Shown here piece by piece: positions 21,996 to 25,814 of a DNA stretch of 25,814 nucleotides. The notes below the pieces were generated by a model. That model saw only the letters and a program-made list of their open reading frames with translations, did not search any database and was not told the origin of the DNA. This stretch comes from an uncultured Agathobacter sp. (GTDB taxonomy: Bacteria; Bacillota; Clostridia; Lachnospirales; Lachnospiraceae): the NCBI GenBank assembly GCA_934359755.1, contig CAKRLV010000033.1, positions 1 through 25,814 on the forward strand. The letters run 5' to 3'. Every line of letters begins with the position of its first letter. The first letter of the stretch is position 1. The position numbers and the translations under genes are program-made.

Positions 21996-22454
21996 TTATT
22001 TGCAATCGAAGAGAAAATATTTCCTTCCCAACTCCTGTGTAGCACCGATTTTATTATAAAAACCAATTGACGGTGTGTTCCATTCAAGACAGCTCCATTC
22101 CATTTTTGAATAACCGTCCTGCTTAACAAATTCCTGTATCCTTGAAAAAAATATTTTTCCAAATCCACAATGACGGTATTTCTCACACAGGAAAAAATCT
22201 TCCAAATGAACCCCAGTCTCTGCTGCAAATGAACCAAATACAGGATAATAGATAGCATATCCTATGATTTCATTATTGTATTCAGCAATCAATGCTGTCG
22301 CTACTTTCCTCTCAAAAATCCAATACCCCAAGTCCTTCTGTGAAGCTGTCATATCCTGAGGTCTTTTCTCATATTCCGCCAAACCTTTTATGAGCTTTTG
22401 CAGATCCGGTATATCATTTTCATTTGCTCGTCTTACTGTAAATTTCTCGTTCAT
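21996..22454 (-). CDS. GNAT N-acetyltransferase, SSAT/diamine-acetyltransferase-like
   Basis: The 152-residue protein matches the spermidine/spermine and thialysine acetyltransferase type: VRRANENDIPDLQKLIKGLA at the start, the long loop after it, GVHLEDFFLCEKYRHCGFGK as motif A (RxxGxGK), and CLEWNTPSIGFYNKIGA as motif B (WN..S..FY...GA). Expected substrates are polyamines, thialysine or related amines; the exact one cannot be told. A GAGGGAG site lies upstream of the ATG at 22454. It is read alone and its 3' end lies 120 bp from the XRE gene. Confidence 0.88.
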   Translation of the reverse strand: MNEKFTVRRANENDIPDLQKLIKGLAEYEKRPQDMTASQKDLGYWIFERKVATALIAEYNNEIIGYAIYYPVFGSFAAETGVHLEDFFLCEKYRHCGFGKIFFSRIQEFVKQDGYSKMEWSCLEWNTPSIGFYNKIGATQELGRKYFLFDCK

Positions 22455-22512
22455 TCCATGTTCTCCCTCTACTTTTTATAAAAAACCATATTTACATAAT
22501 TTCTTCTATTTT

Positions 22513-22550
22513 AAAAAGCGTATGAACGTTTTCAAATCCATACGCTTTTT
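22513..22550. terminator. Strong bidirectional terminator hairpin
   Basis: AAAAAGCGTATG (22513-22524) pairs perfectly with CATACGCTTTTT (22539-22550) around a 14-nt loop. The stem ends in T-runs on both strands. It ends transcription of the AAA-ATPase-like gene on the minus strand. Confidence 0.9.
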
Positions 22551-22588
22551 ATAATTCTTTTATTTGCTGCAAAGCACCAATTGTACTC

Positions 22589-23740
22589 TTACCAATTCAT
22601 CGTACTGATTGCATTAACATATTCCTGGGAAACTTCTTTATTCGGAATTCTCACTGTTTGATCTGCGACGTTGTACGTCAGATATCCTAGATGGACCAGT
22701 AATGTCAATACATCATCCTTGGTAGCAAATGTGGTCATATCATTGCTAAATGTTCCAATATTAATACTAACAGACTCCCCTGCAAGCATACGAATCACAG
22801 AATCTTTTAACCCGTCCATATCCATCTGAATATAAATTTTTAATGCCTCATAAGTTTCTGTCTGATTCCAATATGTTCCAAATCTATGACGTAACATAGC
22901 TTCTACAACAGATTTAGGGCTGTACATAGAATAACATTTTTCTTTTTCTCTCTGATGTACAACCAATTGATATCCGTCATACCAAATCTTAGCTTTTTCA
23001 AAACTCATTCCATAACTTTCACAAAGTTCAAATACTTCCCTCTCTGTAAACCCAAAATACTCTGCCAGTTCACCAGGATCTGTCATTGAATACTCCGTAA
23101 ACATATTTAAGGCAGAATGTGAACCATATTTCTTAATTGGCAGAATACCTGTCATATAAGCCATTGCAACATAATCCTTATCCTTAAGCCATGCACGCAA
23201 AAAATCTAAATATTTTTTTTGCGCTTCCTTGTCTTGCTTATACTCTCTGAACAGACAATCCCACTCATCAATTAAAATTACAAAAGGGCATTTGGTATAA
23301 GCAAATACATCTTTCATCACCTGAATCAGATTCTTTTCATCCCTAAAATTCACATTTGGATATGTTTCTTCCAAATCTGAAACAAGATATCGCTTAAGCA
23401 TACCAAGCATTTCTTCCACAGTTTCTGACATGCTCAAAAATTCCTGCATATTAATTTTGATTACATCATACTGATTTATATTTTCTTTATATGATTTATC
23501 CTTGCTGATTGCAAGATTCTGAAATAATTCTTCTGTATTTTCACTCCGATCATAATATGCTGCAAGCATATTTGCTGCCATTGATTTTCCAAATCTTCTC
23601 GGACGACTCACACAGATATACTTCTGCTCTGTACAAATGACTTCATTGGTTTTTGCAATCAATTCACTTTTATCTACATATATTTTAGAACGAAGGCTAC
23701 CCCGAAAAGATAAATTTCCCGAGTTCAGATAACTACCCAT
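22589..23740 (-). CDS. AAA-ATPase-like protein, C-terminal nuclease domain missing
   Basis: The 383-residue protein carries the AAA-ATPase-like domain (PF09820 type) common in Clostridia and Bacteroidetes. SKIYVDKSELIAKTNEVI leads to Walker A SRPRRFGKS (45-53), Walker B is FVILIDEWD (153-161), and GILPIKKYGSHSALNMFTEY is typical. The family usually has 500-580 residues with a PD-(D/E)XK domain (PF08011 type) at the end. Here the protein stops at ...EYVNAISTMNW, just where that domain would begin, and a strong terminator follows 39 bp later. GGAGG supports the ATG. It is probably a decayed or shortened relic of a putative mobile or defence-linked family. Confidence 0.8.
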   Translation of the reverse strand: MGSYLNSGNLSFRGSLRSKIYVDKSELIAKTNEVICTEQKYICVSRPRRFGKSMAANMLAAYYDRSENTEELFQNLAISKDKSYKENINQYDVIKINMQEFLSMSETVEEMLGMLKRYLVSDLEETYPNVNFRDEKNLIQVMKDVFAYTKCPFVILIDEWDCLFREYKQDKEAQKKYLDFLRAWLKDKDYVAMAYMTGILPIKKYGSHSALNMFTEYSMTDPGELAEYFGFTEREVFELCESYGMSFEKAKIWYDGYQLVVHQREKEKCYSMYSPKSVVEAMLRHRFGTYWNQTETYEALKIYIQMDMDGLKDSVIRMLAGESVSINIGTFSNDMTTFATKDDVLTLLVHLGYLTYNVADQTVRIPNKEVSQEYVNAISTMNW

Positions 23741-23846
23741 GTAAATTCCTCCATCAAATTTTTATAAACTATATTATACTTAATTACCTTAATAATCACA
23801 AGGTCGACACTTTTAATAGCTTATTTTCTCCCTTATCCAATAGACC

Positions 23847-24746
23847 TTAACCAATAGTTTCGTCAATTATTTCTTTTGCACGTTGCAAAACTGGTAATTC
23901 TCTGTTTGCTATGAGCTTTCCTAATCTTGTATTTGCTCTGTATTCATACTCTTTAACTGCATCTTCATAAGATAATTTCAGTGTCGACAAATGGAAACTA
24001 TTTATCTCATCTTCTGTCAAATTTTTATCGCCAAACGATTCAACTCTACATAAAAAATAATTATTAATATTATGCCTGTGAATCAAATTATAATAATCAC
24101 TTACAACTCCAATTTTACAAATTACAGCTACTTTTACCCCCAGTTCTTCTTTAAGTTCTCTCTCTACAGCAGTATGCAAATCTTCGCCTTCTTCAACACC
24201 GCCACCAGCCGTTTCAATTAGTGTTGCTTTGCCAAAATCATCATCCCTATGAACCCTGACAAAATAGAATTGCCCACTTTCATCATAAACAATTGCTCTG
24301 GCAATATTTCTATCATGGTCCACATAATCAAATTTCCACTGCGTATCCTGCAAATCAATTTTGATTTCTGTATTCATAATGCTCCCTGTATTGAATCTTA
24401 TCATTTTCTTTTTCATCGTATTATGTTCAAACATAACCCATGCTATCTCAGCAAATATCGCTATCACCATAATAACCGTTGCACCCCCAAATGCGATGCC
24501 ATCCAGCTTTTCAATAATATATGGAAAAAATGATGATGTAATAAAAAGAGCGCAACCAAAAATTATAAGATTTCTGCCATGTCTATGGTTCCACTCCGCA
24601 ACACTTGTGAGCTCATCTTCACGCGGTGGTTCCTCTCCTGTGTTTATTGATACTGGTTTTTCAGCCCTATACTGACTTATTCCAAGTATGATAAAAATAA
24701 GTGAAACCACTAATAAAATTCCTAAATAAATAATTGTCCCAGCCAT
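23847..24746 (-). CDS. Membrane domain fused to a Nudix hydrolase
   Basis: The protein has 299 residues. The first 115 have three membrane segments (about 4-22, 60-78, 86-106) and the stretch ISQYRAEKPVSINTGEEPPR with EWNHRHGRN, as in small DUF3784-like membrane proteins. From Met124 a Nudix domain follows: the box is GGGVEEGEDLHTAVERELKE to ELG (about 181-203), with the catalytic REL-x-EE set. It would hydrolyse a nucleoside-diphosphate-linked compound in the cytoplasm, held at the membrane. An AGGGAG site lies 4 nt before the internal ATG at 24377, so a 176-residue soluble Nudix protein could also be made. This looks like a fusion of two once-adjacent genes. Confidence 0.85.
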   Translation of the reverse strand: MAGTIIYLGILLVVSLIFIILGISQYRAEKPVSINTGEEPPREDELTSVAEWNHRHGRNLIIFGCALFITSSFFPYIIEKLDGIAFGGATVIMVIAIFAEIAWVMFEHNTMKKKMIRFNTGSIMNTEIKIDLQDTQWKFDYVDHDRNIARAIVYDESGQFYFVRVHRDDDFGKATLIETAGGGVEEGEDLHTAVERELKEELGVKVAVICKIGVVSDYYNLIHRHNINNYFLCRVESFGDKNLTEDEINSFHLSTLKLSYEDAVKEYEYRANTRLGKLIANRELPVLQRAKEIIDETIG

Positions 24747-24932
24747 ATCTATTGCCTCTCAATCTATTATTCTCTCACACTTTACTTGTCTTACTATCAT
24801 ACCATAAAAAATTTCTAAATTTTTATTTTCCTAATGCAACACTCTTCATCAGAAACACCATATTCCTTGCAAGTACACGCATCGTCTGCTTACCATGCCT
24901 GATAACCATTGACGTAACCCATCACGATTTTA

Positions 24933-25814
24933 TTATTTCACCAGCATCTCATAAGTAACCCCGTACTTCTGTGCAATCTCGCTTGCATAGGATTTTCCCT
25001 CCGGAGGTGCCACTTCTATCTGATAGGAACGCTCTGTCCCCTTCATGTGCACGATCATAGAAAACGCTTTCCCCTCTGTATGCTCTGCCTTCTGCTGCTC
25101 TTCATTCATTTCCTCCACATCAAATGCCAGCTTATGCATATGTGTATTGTAAATCGTGCGCATTCCCTTATGTAAAATTGCTCTGACACTGTCCTTGGCA
25201 ATGTAGTATCCCTCTTCAAACGAAGTGGTAGAAAAGGATTCATTCATCAAAAGCAGACTCCGGCTGTCTGCCTCCTCATAGATTGCCTTAAAACGCTTAC
25301 ATTCTTCCCCGAGCCTTCCTAAATCCAACGTCTTGTCCTCATCTGCCGGGAAATGGGTGTAAATACCGGTAACAGGGGAAAATGTAAATGCTTTTCCTGG
25401 AATATAGATGCCTCCCTGCGCCAACACAAACAGCTGCCCAACAGCCTGTGTAATTGTCGTCTTTCCACCTCGATTGGCACCTGTTAAGATATACACTCTC
25501 CGATTCCGATCAAAATCCAGATCATTCGCTACAATATTCCCAGACTCCTCTGTCTCAAAAACAGCAAGCTTTAAATTGTAGATTCCACGCGCCTGCATCA
25601 TATACGGATCAGATGCATTTTCTCCCTCTTCATATACAGAAGCCTTTGCAAAAGTAAATCCCTGTTCCTGCAATTTCTGGAGGTACTCCGCCCATTTGAT
25701 ATAGTAGATTAACTCCGGAATCAAGTCTGTCATGTCGGTAATGGTAATAGAAACATATTTATTCAGTACTTCTCTGACTCTTTTCACCATATGGGAAACC
25801 ATATGATTGACGAT
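24933..25814 (-). CDS. MutS-related ATPase, partial (5' end outside the window)
   Basis: The frame stays open to the edge, so the start is not here; the ATGs at 25802 and nearby are probably internal. The visible part ends with a MutS-type ATPase domain. Walker A is TGANRGGKTT (MutS has TGPNMGGKS/T). LLLMNESFSTTSFEEG stands where MutS has the Walker B DELGRGTS. The switch histidine region is YNTHMHKLA. Upstream helices would be the clamp/core part. Full proteins of this group have about 500-600 residues. They are often annotated as DNA mismatch repair protein, but they lack the mismatch-binding domain and their function is unknown. Confidence 0.85.
   Translation of the reverse strand: MVNHMVSHMVKRVREVLNKYVSITITDMTDLIPELIYYIKWAEYLQKLQEQGFTFAKASVYEEGENASDPYMMQARGIYNLKLAVFETEESGNIVANDLDFDRNRRVYILTGANRGGKTTITQAVGQLFVLAQGGIYIPGKAFTFSPVTGIYTHFPADEDKTLDLGRLGEECKRFKAIYEEADSRSLLLMNESFSTTSFEEGYYIAKDSVRAILHKGMRTIYNTHMHKLAFDVEEMNEEQQKAEHTEGKAFSMIVHMKGTERSYQIEVAPPEGKSYASEIAQKYGVTYEMLVK

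Overview
The window looks like part of the chromosome of a motile, low-GC, Gram-positive anaerobe, most probably a Lachnospiraceae (Clostridia). Evidence: AT-rich DNA with strong AGGAGG-type ribosome binding sites, a RlmD-type methyltransferase with a decayed tail of the kind I recall from Lachnospiraceae, lipoprotein solute-binding proteins, two chemoreceptors, BioY under a BirA-type operator, and Rpn-like and AAA-ATPase-like accessory genes. Genus assignment is inference; there is no rRNA or tRNA. Most genes are on the minus strand.

Layout. 1-2664 (minus): start of a response regulator, an rRNA uracil methyltransferase with a decayed tail, and a D-Ala-D-Ala carboxypeptidase whose 3' end is triplicated in tandem. 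2819-5192 (plus): a two-gene ABC exporter-like operon. 5194-5501: a 308-bp imperfect palindrome filling the whole gap between two convergent genes. 5501-8526 (minus): sugar-type binding lipoprotein plus chemoreceptor. 8693-9038: an ECF sigma factor reduced to region 2 that keeps an ECF-type promoter. 9189-12617 (minus): Rpn-family nuclease, a secreted Ca-motif protein, and an MFS transporter. 12740-13383 (plus): BirA operator, promoter and bioY. 13507-16486 (minus): a second chemoreceptor/binding-lipoprotein operon whose binding-protein gene has one in-frame TGA. 16629-17622 (plus): Cys-rich small protein and a degenerate MetH-activation-like protein. 17661-19048: two repeat arrays and an AAA+ ATPase. 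19190-23740 (minus): MFS transporter, a frameshifted small gene, two GNAT acetyltransferases, an XRE membrane regulator, and an AAA-ATPase-like protein without its usual nuclease domain. 23847-25814 (minus): a membrane/Nudix fusion and a MutS-like ATPase running off the edge.

Themes. (1) Two independent binding-lipoprotein/chemoreceptor pairs have no transporter genes beside them, suggesting binding proteins dedicated to taxis. (2) Short tandem duplications sit at gene ends or starts (65 bp x3, 18 bp x3, 15 bp x5, about 60 bp x2, 40 bp x3, 39 bp x3-4), together with the 308-bp palindrome. (3) At least five genes are damaged or shortened: the RlmD tail, sigma factor, binding protein, small GNAT-linked gene and AAA-ATPase-like protein. 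I saw no CRISPR array, tRNA, rRNA, IS transposase or prophage.
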